Part shown: positions 1 to 6,412 of the stretch, one piece after another
Position numbering within the stretch: position 1 is the first letter of the stretch
How the letters are laid out: each line of letters starts with the position of its first letter
Translations under genes and position numbers: made by a program
The notes under the pieces: generated by a model
Told to the model about the DNA's origin: nothing
Database searches by the model: none
Seen by the model: the letters and a program-made list of their open reading frames with translations, nothing else
Assembly (NCBI GenBank): GCA_025935475.1
Contig: JAICVE010000054.1
Coordinates: 1 to 11,652 of the forward strand
DNA: 11,652 nt
Reading direction: 5' to 3'
DNA from: Nitrospira sp.
Lineage (GTDB): Bacteria; Nitrospirota; Nitrospiria; Nitrospirales; Nitrospiraceae

Positions 1-6
1 AATGTT

Positions 7-83
7 TGGTGCGCCTGACAGGATTTGAACCTGTGGCCCTCAGCTCCGGAGGCTGATGCTCTATCCAGCTGAGCTACAGGCGC
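7..83 (-). tRNA. tRNA-Arg (anticodon CCG)
   Basis: Read on the minus strand the 77 bases fold as a complete cloverleaf: 7-bp acceptor stem (77-83 with 11-17), D arm with GCTC/GAGC, anticodon stem TCAGC/GCTGA around the 7-base loop CTCCGGA, and a T arm with stem ACAGG/CCTGT and loop TTCAAAT. The anticodon is CCG, which reads the arginine codon CGG. The discriminator base is A and the 3' CCA is encoded (7-9). It lies 75 bp downstream of the response regulator gene on the same strand, and probably has its own promoter. Confidence 0.96.
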
Positions 84-103
84 TCCTGGTACTAAGGAAC
101 GTC

Positions 104-133
104 ACATTAGCACAGCATTTTGCGCCCTGTCCA
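104..133 (-). promoter_or_regulatory. possible sigma70-like promoter of tRNA-Arg
   Basis: On the minus strand TGGACA (128-133; 5 of 6 matches to the -35 consensus) is followed after 18 bases by TAATGT (104-109; only 3 of 6 to the -10 consensus). Transcription would begin near base 97, about 14 bases before the mature tRNA 5' end. The -10 match is weak, so read-through from the upstream operon is an alternative. Confidence 0.35.
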
Positions 134-158
134 CCCGCTTCGACCGTGAGTTAGTGAG

Positions 159-584
159 TTAGTTAGATGGGCGGTCTTTCGATCTCCGTCCTGCCTTTCG
201 GAGCTCGAACAGATGAACGGCTCCGCGCACCTTTTCCAAAACCGTTTCGTTCGTGGCGGGTTTTCTGATCCAGTCGCCGACTCCCTGCTGGCCGACGGCG
301 TCCAGGAACTGCGCAGGGGCGGCCCCGCTCAGCACCAAGACGGGAATCATCGGATAGTGCCTCTGGAAATGGGCAATGACAGTTGCTCCATTCATCCCTG
401 GCATTTCCAAATCGCACAGGATAGCGGCGACGTCCGCTGCCTGCTCATCCTGTTCCATGAGCGCAATCGCCGCTTGCCCACCCTCGGCGAGGAGAGGATG
501 ATAACCGGCCTTTTTCAGCACCAACTGTAACGCATTTCTGATCTCTGCATCGTCATCGATGACGAGAATCGAATGTTGCACCAT
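159..584 (-). CDS. single-domain response regulator (receiver only)
   Basis: The 141-residue protein is one CheY-like receiver domain with no output domain, so it should act through protein-protein contacts after phosphorylation by a histidine kinase. The acidic triplet is D10-D11-D12, the phospho-acceptor is D58 (CDLEMPG), the switch Ser is S86 (LSGA), and the invariant Lys is K108 in KP. About 20 polar, basic residues follow the domain. No kinase gene is in the window, so its partner is unknown. The start is fixed by the short distance to the DDD motif and by AAAGG a few bases upstream. The first 70 bases overlap the 3' end of the upstream cysteine-cluster gene in another frame, which suggests translational coupling. 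The stop lies in a small GTGAGTTA tandem repeat (146-161) that supplies several further stop codons. Confidence 0.93.
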   Translation of the reverse strand: MVQHSILVIDDDAEIRNALQLVLKKAGYHPLLAEGGQAAIALMEQDEQAADVAAILCDLEMPGMNGATVIAHFQRHYPMIPVLVLSGAAPAQFLDAVGQQGVGDWIRKPATNETVLEKVRGAVHLFELRKAGRRSKDRPSN

Positions 585-1303
585 TGCGCCTTTCTGAGCC
601 GACAGGGCGGTGCGCCCTGCATCCGGCTGGCCTTGTCCGGTGTCACTTCAAAGGTGCGGGTCATTGGGGCCGGCTTGTACGGCCACGGCCTCGATGCGTC
701 GGGGTACAAATGCATAAGGGAGTAAGATCTCTTCGCCTTCGCGGCGACCTCTGGCAATGCGGCCAGTTCCGCCGCCTCAAGCGCCGCCAACTCTTGCTCT
801 TCTGCCTCGAGTGTAGCTGAGAGTCGGGCGATCGGCACAAACGTTTGGACGGCGCAGGCACCATTCACCATGGCGTCCTGCCGTGCCGGAATGCCCATCG
901 ATCGACAGGTCAGGGGGCGATGATCATATATCGAGCAGAGACCATCGTCCCCCAAGGCGGGGCAGGGCGCGTCATGAAACGCGGTGGCGGCCTGGTCAAT
1001 CTCCTCGTCTGACCAGCGACCGATGGATGCTGAAGGCTTCAACCGGGGATAGGCGGTTTCGAGTGCGCGTATTTGCTCAACCGCGCGTCCTTCGATACGT
1101 TCGCGCTGGTCGATTGGCAGCTGTCTGAGGCCTTCCTGCAACACGTGCACATCGAACTGGGTGACGGGAAACAAGCCGATGCAACAATGACAACAGCCGG
1201 CCCGACAGGGGATTTGGTTCAACAGGGCGGCGCTTGCCCGTCGAAACCAGTCGTCAGTTTTCCTGGCAAGTGTTCCGAGGTGGGAAGGTGTTGGGGGCTG
1301 CAT
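515..1303 (-). CDS. YkgJ-family CxxCxxCC cysteine-cluster protein
   Basis: 262 residues. The N-terminal half carries the cysteine pattern of the YkgJ (UPF0153) family, thought to bind zinc or an Fe-S cluster: C33, C37-C38 and C40-C41 in CRAGCCHCC, then C114, C123, C133 (RPLTCRSMG) and C150. The biochemical role of the family is not established. The middle is Glu/Ala-rich and likely helical (about 160-190). The last 23 residues are Cys/Arg/Ser-rich and come from DNA that also encodes the response regulator start, so the tail may not be conserved. The start has GGAGG about 10 bases upstream, inside the last codons of the preceding gene, only 5 bp away, so the two are in one operon. Family assignment is good; function is unknown. 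Confidence 0.85.
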   Translation of the reverse strand: MQPPTPSHLGTLARKTDDWFRRASAALLNQIPCRAGCCHCCIGLFPVTQFDVHVLQEGLRQLPIDQRERIEGRAVEQIRALETAYPRLKPSASIGRWSDEEIDQAATAFHDAPCPALGDDGLCSIYDHRPLTCRSMGIPARQDAMVNGACAVQTFVPIARLSATLEAEEQELAALEAAELAALPEVAAKAKRSYSLMHLYPDASRPWPYKPAPMTRTFEVTPDKASRMQGAPPCRLRKAQWCNIRFSSSMTMQRSEMRYSWC

Positions 1304-1308
1304 GCCCC

Positions 1309-1869
1309 TTATTCCTCCGGTGCGGTGGCGGACATGTCAACGATTAGGGTGCCTTTCGGTGAATAAAACCCCTGTCCGTCAACTTGAACGATTCCATCGC
1401 AATTCTCCTGATAGAACTCAAGGATCCAACCGTTGAAATCGTAGCCTTCGTCAGTGATATCGGTCGGGTCCATCCTGGTGAGCAGGATGAAACGAGCTTT
1501 TTTCAGCTGGTCGGCCACCAGCGTGGCCTCGACGTCATCGTAGGATGTCAAGGCCTCGAGGAACTGGCCTTTTTCCTGTTCAAACGCGTCGTGATAGGTG
1601 CCTCGGTCGCGGAAGCAAAAAAGCTGTACAGGTTTTCTGGCGCGGTCGTATTGCAGGATCACATGCACCCAGGCCCATTCGTCTAAGGCTTCCTCTGTCA
1701 TGTCCGTCGGCAGGATTGGCAGTTGGCCGCGGGACTTCAAAAACTCGATCATGAGACGAAGAGGAGAGGGATTTTCTTTTTGGCAAAACACCCGAGAGTA
1801 GATAAATTTTTCCGCTGCAGTTCCAGTAGGTTGCGCCGTTGCCGGAAGAATTGGAAGTTGCTTGCCCAT
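1309..1869 (-). CDS. uncharacterised protein, first gene of the minus-strand operon
   Basis: I do not recognise this family. The frame is open from a TTG at 1881, but I place the start at ATG 1869 (186 residues) because GAGG lies 6 bases upstream of it and the TTG has no ribosome binding site. There is no signal peptide or membrane segment. The protein is acidic, with many aromatic residues in the second half, and looks like a soluble alpha/beta protein. The hexapeptide QLPILP occurs twice, at residues 4-9 and 49-54, with nearly identical codons. It is followed after 5 bp by the cysteine-cluster protein and then the response regulator; shared transcription is likely, but nothing in the sequence reveals its role. 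Confidence 0.8.
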   Translation of the reverse strand: MGKQLPILPATAQPTGTAAEKFIYSRVFCQKENPSPLRLMIEFLKSRGQLPILPTDMTEEALDEWAWVHVILQYDRARKPVQLFCFRDRGTYHDAFEQEKGQFLEALTSYDDVEATLVADQLKKARFILLTRMDPTDITDEGYDFNGWILEFYQENCDGIVQVDGQGFYSPKGTLIVDMSATAPEE

Positions 1870-2001
1870 AAAAATCCTCAATACTATGGGGCCTCAAACC
1901 TTGTCACTTGCCTGCAAAGTTTCTGTACTGTACGACGCTTGGTCTCGAAACTGCAAGGCCTCCTTGAAGGTAAAACCCTACGCCTGGAGCGTGTTTTTCG
2001 G

Positions 2002-2030
2002 TTGACAGGCCATCAGCGCTTGGATAGACT
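2002..2030 (+). promoter_or_regulatory. sigma70-like promoter of the HU gene
   Basis: A perfect -35 hexamer TTGACA (2002-2007) is separated by exactly 17 bases from TAGACT (2025-2030), which matches 4 of 6 of the -10 consensus. Transcription would begin near 2037, leaving a leader of about 124 nt before the HU start. The rest of the 1870-2160 interval between the divergent genes holds no other convincing coding or RNA signal. Confidence 0.7.
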
Positions 2031-2160
2031 CCCGCAGGTTTTTGGCTGAAACACGAGTTCATTACGGTCTCTTTGACGAGTTACTTCTTCGCACGAAGTC
2101 TCCACTGAGAGGCAGCAGTTCGCAATTCACCTACATATTGTTTCAAGGAGGGTTTCTCGC

Positions 2161-2451
2161 ATGGCTAAATCAATGACGAAGTCGCAGATCGCCGATCACG
2201 TGGCTCAAAAGGCAGGGCTCACCAAGAAAGCGGCCGTCCAGTTGTTGGACGATTTTGCCGCTTTGGCCTATCGGGAAGCGAAGAATGTCTTCGTGGTCCC
2301 GGGAATCGGAAAGCTTGTATTGGCAAATCGGAAGGCACGTATGGGGCGGAATCCTCAAACCGGTGAGGCGATTAAGATTCCTGCGAAGCGTGTGGTGAAG
2401 TTCCGCGTGTCCAAGGCTGCCAAAGACGCCATCCTCGGTAATAAGAAATAA
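2161..2451 (+). CDS. HU-family DNA-binding protein
   Basis: 96 residues, close to the usual HU length of about 90. HU/IHF proteins are dimeric nucleoid proteins that bend DNA. The N-terminal helix-turn-helix dimerisation part (TKSQIADHVAQKAGLTKK) is followed by the beta-arm region with the DNA-intercalating R63-N64-P65 in GRNPQTGE and then IPAKRVVKFR, as expected for the family. The turn before the arm reads VVPGIGKL, slightly different from the common GFGTF form. It starts with MAKSMTKSQ; a strong AAGGAGGG (2145-2152) lies 8 bases before the ATG, which excludes the internal Met5. It stands alone with its own promoter and a terminator, so it is probably a monocistronic, well expressed gene. 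Confidence 0.96.
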   Translation: MAKSMTKSQIADHVAQKAGLTKKAAVQLLDDFAALAYREAKNVFVVPGIGKLVLANRKARMGRNPQTGEAIKIPAKRVVKFRVSKAAKDAILGNKK

Positions 2452-2515
2452 TCCAGCGCCGAACAGTCTGTCGCGCGAAGCTCTGTGAGCTTTCCGCGTC
2501 AGGCTCTGGAGACTA

Positions 2516-2550
2516 GGGCCGGCTCCCCCGGGGCGCCGGCCCTTCTCATT
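2516..2550 (+). terminator. terminator-like hairpin after HU
   Basis: GGGCCGGC (2516-2523) pairs perfectly with GCCGGCCC (2535-2542) around an 11-base G/C-rich loop, followed by TTCTCATT. The U-tract is imperfect but the stem is very stable. A second, smaller hairpin AAGCTC-TGT-GAGCTT (2478-2492) lies between it and the HU stop codon. The convergent MoaD-like gene ends 32 bp beyond, so the stem may also limit transcription from that side. Confidence 0.65.
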
Positions 2551-2582
2551 ACAGCGCATTGAATGCTCTGCGCTAATCCAGC

Positions 2583-2858
2583 CTATGTGTGTGAGGGACC
2601 GAGGCCGCTTCCGCCGAAGCCGTCATGGCCGACGAGACGGATCGCATCGCCGTCGTGGACCAGGGAATCATCGCTGGCGATCTTCTTGTTGATCGTGACC
2701 AGTACCTTCTTTTCGCGAATCAACTGCAGCAAATGGCGCAGTTGCACGCCCTGGCGCTGAATCACCTGTCGGACCGTCAGGGGCGAGGATACTTCGCAAG
2801 CCAGATCACGTTCGCCGTCGGCCGTTTGGAGTTGTCCCATTAGGGAAATCGTCACCAT
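2583..2858 (-). CDS. MoaD/ThiS-like small ubiquitin-fold protein
   Basis: The open frame reaches to 3233, but only its last 91 residues look like a protein; the upstream part is a shadow of the opposite-strand gene. From MVTISLMGQL the pattern matches ubiquitin-like sulfur carriers: a first beta-hairpin, a central helix (LTVRQVIQRQG), then VLVTINKKIASDD and VHDGDAIRLVGH, the typical N-G-x..DGDEV-type ending of MoaD/ThiS. Such proteins carry sulfur as a C-terminal Gly-Gly thiocarboxylate for molybdopterin, thiamin, tRNA thiolation or other products. Here G82-G83 is not terminal: eight residues follow. The ribosome binding site is poor (AGGGG 12 bases upstream), so the start is less certain than the family. 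No molybdopterin or thiamin gene is adjacent. Confidence 0.72.
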   Translation of the reverse strand: MVTISLMGQLQTADGERDLACEVSSPLTVRQVIQRQGVQLRHLLQLIREKKVLVTINKKIASDDSLVHDGDAIRLVGHDGFGGSGLGPSHT

Positions 2859-2886
2859 CTGAGAACAGTACCCCTGGTCAATGCCG

Positions 2887-2916
2887 TTGACTCGACCGCG
2901 CAGGGCCAACCATAAT
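2887..2916 (+). promoter_or_regulatory. strong sigma70-like promoter, possibly giving a leaderless mRNA
   Basis: TTGACT (2887-2892; 5 of 6) and CATAAT (2911-2916; 5 of 6) are 18 bases apart. The expected start of transcription, 6-9 bases after the -10 box, is 2922-2925, which coincides with the ATG at 2925. That gene has no Shine-Dalgarno sequence, which fits leaderless translation. It sits in the 66-bp divergent gap next to the MoaD-like gene. Confidence 0.55.
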
Positions 2917-2924
2917 GCCCTACC

Positions 2925-3347
2925 ATGCCACAACTGGATATCCGAAATCCCGGGATGCCGGATTTGCAGTTCGTCCTGTTCGTGACAGCGCTCTGTACCG
3001 CGAATCTCGAGAACATTAATGTGCCACAAGCGCTTCGTACCAGCATCTTCGACCGATGTTGGGCATTGGTCAACACGGATGCGCCCCCCGTTAATCCCAA
3101 AGACCGGGTGCTCGACCTGCGCCAGGGCACGGACCTGACGCTCGAAGCCTGCCTCTCGACCATCCGCTTGTTGTTGGGGGAGGCGGGGATTACGCACCTG
3201 GTGTGGGACCACCCGGTCAGCAATCCGACGCACGAGAGTTCACCCGCCGTCCAACCGTTAATCGATCGTCTCGGCCAATTGTACCCCGACCGTCCCGAGA
3301 TCGTCGATCCCCTGTCACCACCGTCTGACGATCGTTCGAGCGGTTGA
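2925..3347 (+). CDS. uncharacterised protein
   Basis: 140 residues of a family I do not recognise. I take the plus strand as coding because its codons carry the G/C-rich third positions of the neighbouring genes, while the opposite frame reads as low-complexity shadow. The central part (about 20-100) looks like a compact soluble domain with LRQGTDLTLEACLSTIRLLLGEAGITHLVWDHP-type alternation of strand and helix; the last 30 residues are Pro/Asp/Ser-rich and probably disordered. No signal peptide. There is no ribosome binding site at ATG 2925, and a stop codon 10 bases upstream in frame bars a longer start; Met11 (2955) is an alternative. The rfbC gene follows after 22 bp, so the two are probably cotranscribed. 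Confidence 0.65.
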   Translation: MPQLDIRNPGMPDLQFVLFVTALCTANLENINVPQALRTSIFDRCWALVNTDAPPVNPKDRVLDLRQGTDLTLEACLSTIRLLLGEAGITHLVWDHPVSNPTHESSPAVQPLIDRLGQLYPDRPEIVDPLSPPSDDRSSG

Positions 3348-3369
3348 CCTGGCGAGAGAACTTGACGAA

Positions 3370-3939
3370 GTGAAAGTCACCACGATCGACATTCCCGGCG
3401 TTCTGCTGATTGAACCCGTGCTCTTCCGCGATCAGCGGGGCCACTTTTGTGAAACATTCCATGCGCAGCGCTATGCCGAAGCAGGGCTCACCGAGCGGTT
3501 CGTTCAGGATAATTTTTCCCATTCCATCCGCGGGACGCTGCGCGGGCTCCACTATCAGGAGCCGCACGCCCAAGGGAAACTGGTCATGGTGGTAGCAGGC
3601 GTGGTCTATGATGTGGTCGCGGATATCCGACGGGGGTCTCCCACATTCGGGAAGTGGCAGGGATTTGAACTCTCCTCGGCCAACTATCGGCAACTCTTCG
3701 TCCCTCCCGGCTGCGCGCATGGTTTCTGCGTGACGAGCGAACAGGCCTCGGTGCTCTACAAGTGCACTGATTTTTACTCGCCGAAGGACGAACGGGGGAT
3801 TATTTGGAACGATCCCGCATTGGCCATTTCATGGCCGGTAGCCGCACCGCTGCTGTCGCCAAAAGACCAAGCATATGGCACGCTGGCAGCGATGGAGGAC
3901 CTCTTGCCTATATGGGCAATCGACGGGTTGAACCTGTAA
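3370..3939 (+). CDS. rfbC: dTDP-4-dehydrorhamnose 3,5-epimerase
   Basis: 189 residues, the normal length for RmlC/RfbC. The enzyme epimerises dTDP-4-dehydro-6-deoxy-glucose at C3 and C5 in dTDP-L-rhamnose synthesis, supplying rhamnose for surface polysaccharides; it is cytosolic and dimeric. The signature RGLHYQ holds the catalytic base H61, K70 follows in the GKLVMVVAG strand, the cupin turn PPGCAHGF is at 112-119, and Y130 in LYKCTDFY matches the active-site Tyr. It begins with GTG and lacks a good ribosome binding site (only GAGAG about 12 bases upstream), which suggests coupling to the gene 22 bp before. The other rhamnose genes (rfbA, rfbB, rfbD) are not in the window, so this copy is isolated. 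Confidence 0.93.
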   Translation: MKVTTIDIPGVLLIEPVLFRDQRGHFCETFHAQRYAEAGLTERFVQDNFSHSIRGTLRGLHYQEPHAQGKLVMVVAGVVYDVVADIRRGSPTFGKWQGFELSSANYRQLFVPPGCAHGFCVTSEQASVLYKCTDFYSPKDERGIIWNDPALAISWPVAAPLLSPKDQAYGTLAAMEDLLPIWAIDGLNL

Positions 3940-4030
3940 GGACCACTGGGCTATCTTAGAGCGCCCCAAAAAGGACCTGGAGCGTGTTCCGATCCATGCT
4001 TCCTATAGCGATCCTGAACAGGAGGTTTCG

Positions 4031-4456
4031 ATGAGCAAGAGTTTAAAGGGCACCAAGAGTCATGAGAACTTGAAGGGGGCCTTTGCCGGCGAATCGCAGG
4101 CCAACCGCCGCTATCTCTATTTCGCCAGGCGGGCCGATATCGAGGGGTATCCTGACGTTGGCGGGTTGTTTCGCGATACGTCAGAGGCCGAAACCGGCCA
4201 TGCCTTTGGGCATCTGGACTTTCTCAAAGAAGTCGGAGACCCCGCCACCGGGGTGCCGATCGGCAATACGGACGCCAATTTGAAATCCGCCATCGAAGGG
4301 GAAACATACGAATACACGCAGATGTATCCCGGCATGGCGAAGACCGCGCGTGAAGAGGGCTTCGCCGAACTGGCGGAATGGTTCGAAACCTTGGCCAAGG
4401 CCGAGCGCTCGCATGCGAACCGTTTCCAAAAAGGGCTCGATAGTCTGAAAAGTTGA
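4031..4456 (+). CDS. rubrerythrin-family diiron protein without rubredoxin domain
   Basis: 141 residues forming only the four-helix ferritin-like domain. Rubrerythrins reduce hydrogen peroxide at a non-haem diiron site in the cytoplasm. The expected ligands are present: E21 (AGESQANRRY), E54 and H57 (EAETGH), E91 and E94 (EGETYEYTQMYP), and the ExxH pair E125/H128 (AERSHANRF). The C-terminal rubredoxin-like FeS4 domain of classical rubrerythrin, with its two CxxC pairs, is absent and the protein contains no cysteine, so an external electron donor is needed. GGAGG (4021-4025) lies 5 bases before ATG. The Fe-S protein gene starts 79 bp downstream, and I infer it may relate to this protein's redox cycle. 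The 91 bp before the gene show no promoter I can defend. Confidence 0.92.
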   Translation: MSKSLKGTKSHENLKGAFAGESQANRRYLYFARRADIEGYPDVGGLFRDTSEAETGHAFGHLDFLKEVGDPATGVPIGNTDANLKSAIEGETYEYTQMYPGMAKTAREEGFAELAEWFETLAKAERSHANRFQKGLDSLKS

Positions 4457-4514
4457 TTGCCGAGGCGACGGCAATCGAAGGGTGGGCTGGATCGGATATT
4501 CAGCCCACCCTTCG
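4455..4514 (+). terminator. two tandem hairpins after rubrerythrin
   Basis: GATTGCCG (4455-4462) pairs with CGGCAATC (4469-4476) around AGGCGA, using the last two bases of the stop codon. Directly after it, a perfect 14-bp stem (4476-4489 with 4501-4514) closes an 11-base loop and is followed by TGTTTC. The weak U-tract and the next start only 21 bases on suggest a partial terminator or an mRNA-stabilising 3' end rather than a full stop to transcription. Confidence 0.7.
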
Positions 4515-4535
4515 TGTTTCATGACAGGAGACAAT

Positions 4536-5810
4536 ATGAGGGGGCTGTCCCTTATCCAACCGGTCGATCCCGCGCACCTGGACAAGGAAACACAGCGCAT
4601 CTACGAGATCTGCGACGGGTGCCGCCGCTGCTTCAATCTCTGTCCCTCCTTCAACACGCTCCTCAATGGCATTGACCGGTACGACGGAGACGTGGCGAAG
4701 CTGACGTCGGAGGACCATCGCCGGATCGTCGACGAATGCTATTATTGCAAGCTCTGTTTTAATCACTGTCCTTATACGCCCCCTCACCAGTTTGCGATCG
4801 ATTTTCCCCATTTGATGATCCTGAGGAAACAGCGGCTGGCCGCTGAGCGAGGCGTCCGCTGGCGAGACCGCTGGCTCATTGCCACCGATGTCATCGGCAG
4901 ACTAGGGTGCCTTGCCGCCGGGCCCCTCAACTGGATCATGACGCGCTCGACCGTCAGGAGGCTGGTCGAAGCCATTGCCGGCGTTCATCGCGACCGGCAC
5001 ATTCTGCAATTCGCGCCAGAGACGTTTCCCCGCTGGTTTTCCAGGCGTCCAAGGCCGGTGCGCCGGGAGGTTCCCGTGAAGAAGGTGGCCTTGTTTTCGA
5101 GCTGTCTCGTGAACTACCAGGCGACCGACGTGGGGAAAGCCGCTGTCCAAGTCTTGGAGAAGAACGGCGTCGAGGTCGTCGTTCCGGAGCAGCGGTGCTG
5201 CGGCATGCCCTCCTTCGATCTCGGAGATCTCGCCGCCATCCGGCAGGCGGTTAGCGCCAACATCGCCTCGCTCCACCCGTGGGTGTCTCAAGGCTATGAT
5301 GTCGTTGTACCTACGGCCAGTTGTAGCTTGATGCTGAAACGCGAGTATCCGGACTTGCACCCCGATGAACCGACTCAAAAAGTGGCCCGGAGCACGTACG
5401 ACATCTGCGAATATCTCATGAAAATGAAAAGGGATGGTCTGCTGGTGATGGACTTCGTCAAGAGTCCTGGCCGCGTCGCGTACCACATCCCTTGTCATCT
5501 TCGCGATCAGAATATCGGATTTAAATCGAAAGAGCTGATGGAGTGCGCCGGGGCACACGTGGAGGTGACAGAGAAGTGTTCGGGGCATGACGGAGCCTGG
5601 TCGGCCAAAACGGAGTTTTTTGAGCTGTCCATGGACATTGCCGAAAAGGCCGTGCGCGCCATTCGACAGCAGCCGGCCGATGTGGTGGCCTCCGATTGTC
5701 CCCTGGCCGGATTACAGCTCGATCAAGCCGGGGCGTCGGCGCATGTCGGCGGGAAGGCGACGCTCCATCCGATCCAAGTCGTTCGCGATGCCTACGGGCT
5801 GCCGAAATGA
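4536..5810 (+). CDS. GlpC/HdrD-like Fe-S oxidoreductase (two 4Fe-4S, two CCG-type domains)
   Basis: 424 residues. Two ferredoxin-type [4Fe-4S] motifs lie near the N-terminus (C26-C29-C32-C36P and C68-C71-C74-C78P). Two cysteine-rich CCG-type domains follow: C190, C221-C222-G223 and C263 in the first; C320 (IPCHLR) and C348-S349-G350 (CSGHDG) in the second, where one Cys of the pair is Ser. This is the layout of GlpC and heterodisulfide-reductase-like subunits that pass electrons between a flavoprotein and quinone or thiols; no catalytic flavoprotein is nearby, so GlpC function in glycerol-3-phosphate oxidation is not implied. The longest frame starts at GTG 4482, inside the hairpin, but AGGAG (4526-4530) 5 bases before ATG 4536 fixes the start. 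Its stop overlaps the next start (ATGA), a sign of coupled translation. Confidence 0.88.
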   Translation: MRGLSLIQPVDPAHLDKETQRIYEICDGCRRCFNLCPSFNTLLNGIDRYDGDVAKLTSEDHRRIVDECYYCKLCFNHCPYTPPHQFAIDFPHLMILRKQRLAAERGVRWRDRWLIATDVIGRLGCLAAGPLNWIMTRSTVRRLVEAIAGVHRDRHILQFAPETFPRWFSRRPRPVRREVPVKKVALFSSCLVNYQATDVGKAAVQVLEKNGVEVVVPEQRCCGMPSFDLGDLAAIRQAVSANIASLHPWVSQGYDVVVPTASCSLMLKREYPDLHPDEPTQKVARSTYDICEYLMKMKRDGLLVMDFVKSPGRVAYHIPCHLRDQNIGFKSKELMECAGAHVEVTEKCSGHDGAWSAKTEFFELSMDIAEKAVRAIRQQPADVVASDCPLAGLQLDQAGASAHVGGKATLHPIQVVRDAYGLPK

Positions 5811-6391
5811 AGCCTCTGACGCCGGAAGACTTGCTGCCGCTTGACGAGTATGAGCGGCAGCGTGAAGCCTATCGATTCCGTATCATCGCGCTGAAGCAAC
5901 GGCGACGCGTGTCACTCGGGCCCCTCATCACGCTCGTGTTCGAGAACCGGGAAACCTTGCGGTTTCAGATTCAGGAGATGATCCGGGCCGAGCGAATCTT
6001 GGAGTCGGCCAAGGTGAAGGATGAACTCGATGTGTACAATGAACTATTGCCGGCGTCGAATGAGCTGAGCGCCACACTCCTCATCGAGATCACGGAAGCG
6101 GCCACGATGAAAGAGTGGCTTGACCGGTTTATGGGATTGGATCACGGCCACACAGTGGCGATCATGGCGGGAGGAGAATCGGTTTTCGGACAATTTGAAG
6201 GCGGCCATAGCCACGAGACGAAAATCAGCGCGGTGCATTTCGTCCGGTTCCGACCAACCGAGGCCATGCAACAGGTGTTTGCGGATCTTCGTCAGCCAGT
6301 CTCGTTAACGGTGGACCATAATGGCTACCGCGAGGCGGTGCCCGTGCCCGGTAGCCTTCGGGAGGAATGGCTCGCCGACTTGAGCGCATAG
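5807..6391 (+). CDS. DUF3501 family protein
   Basis: 194 residues, soluble, no signal peptide and no cysteine. The sequence has the features I associate with DUF3501: an N-terminal LTPEDLLPLDEYERQR stretch, then RRVSLGPLITLVFENRETLRFQIQEMIRAER, and a C-terminal beta-rich part ending around HFVRFRP (about 142-148). Function is unknown. The start is the ATG of an ATGA overlap with the upstream Fe-S gene, so the two products are probably made together; the frame is open further upstream but only within the neighbour. From memory this family often sits beside GlpC-like and rubrerythrin genes, which is the arrangement here and suggests a redox-linked role. Confidence 0.85.
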   Translation: MKPLTPEDLLPLDEYERQREAYRFRIIALKQRRRVSLGPLITLVFENRETLRFQIQEMIRAERILESAKVKDELDVYNELLPASNELSATLLIEITEAATMKEWLDRFMGLDHGHTVAIMAGGESVFGQFEGGHSHETKISAVHFVRFRPTEAMQQVFADLRQPVSLTVDHNGYREAVPVPGSLREEWLADLSA

Positions 6392-6412
6392 GCGATACTT
6401 CTGGAGGTAAAA

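Noticed and set aside
146..166. GTGAGTTA tandem repeat as a mobile-element scar or attachment site
   Set aside because: Only two 8-base copies beside a tRNA gene, with no copy of the tRNA end and no integrase; too short to support.
1870..1960. Possible minus-strand promoter for the 186-aa protein operon (TTGCAG-N18-TACAGT)
   Set aside because: Only 3 of 6 and 4 of 6 matches; similar pairs are expected by chance in a region of this size.
2859..3233. Long minus-strand frame continuing upstream of the MoaD-like protein
   Set aside because: It is the mirror of the plus-strand gene at 2925-3347, has poor codon character and no resemblance to a fusion domain; the MoaD-like pattern starts only at 2858.
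3940..4030. Possible rubrerythrin promoter with TATAGC near 4004
   Set aside because: No acceptable -35 hexamer at 16-19 bases; not enough to call.
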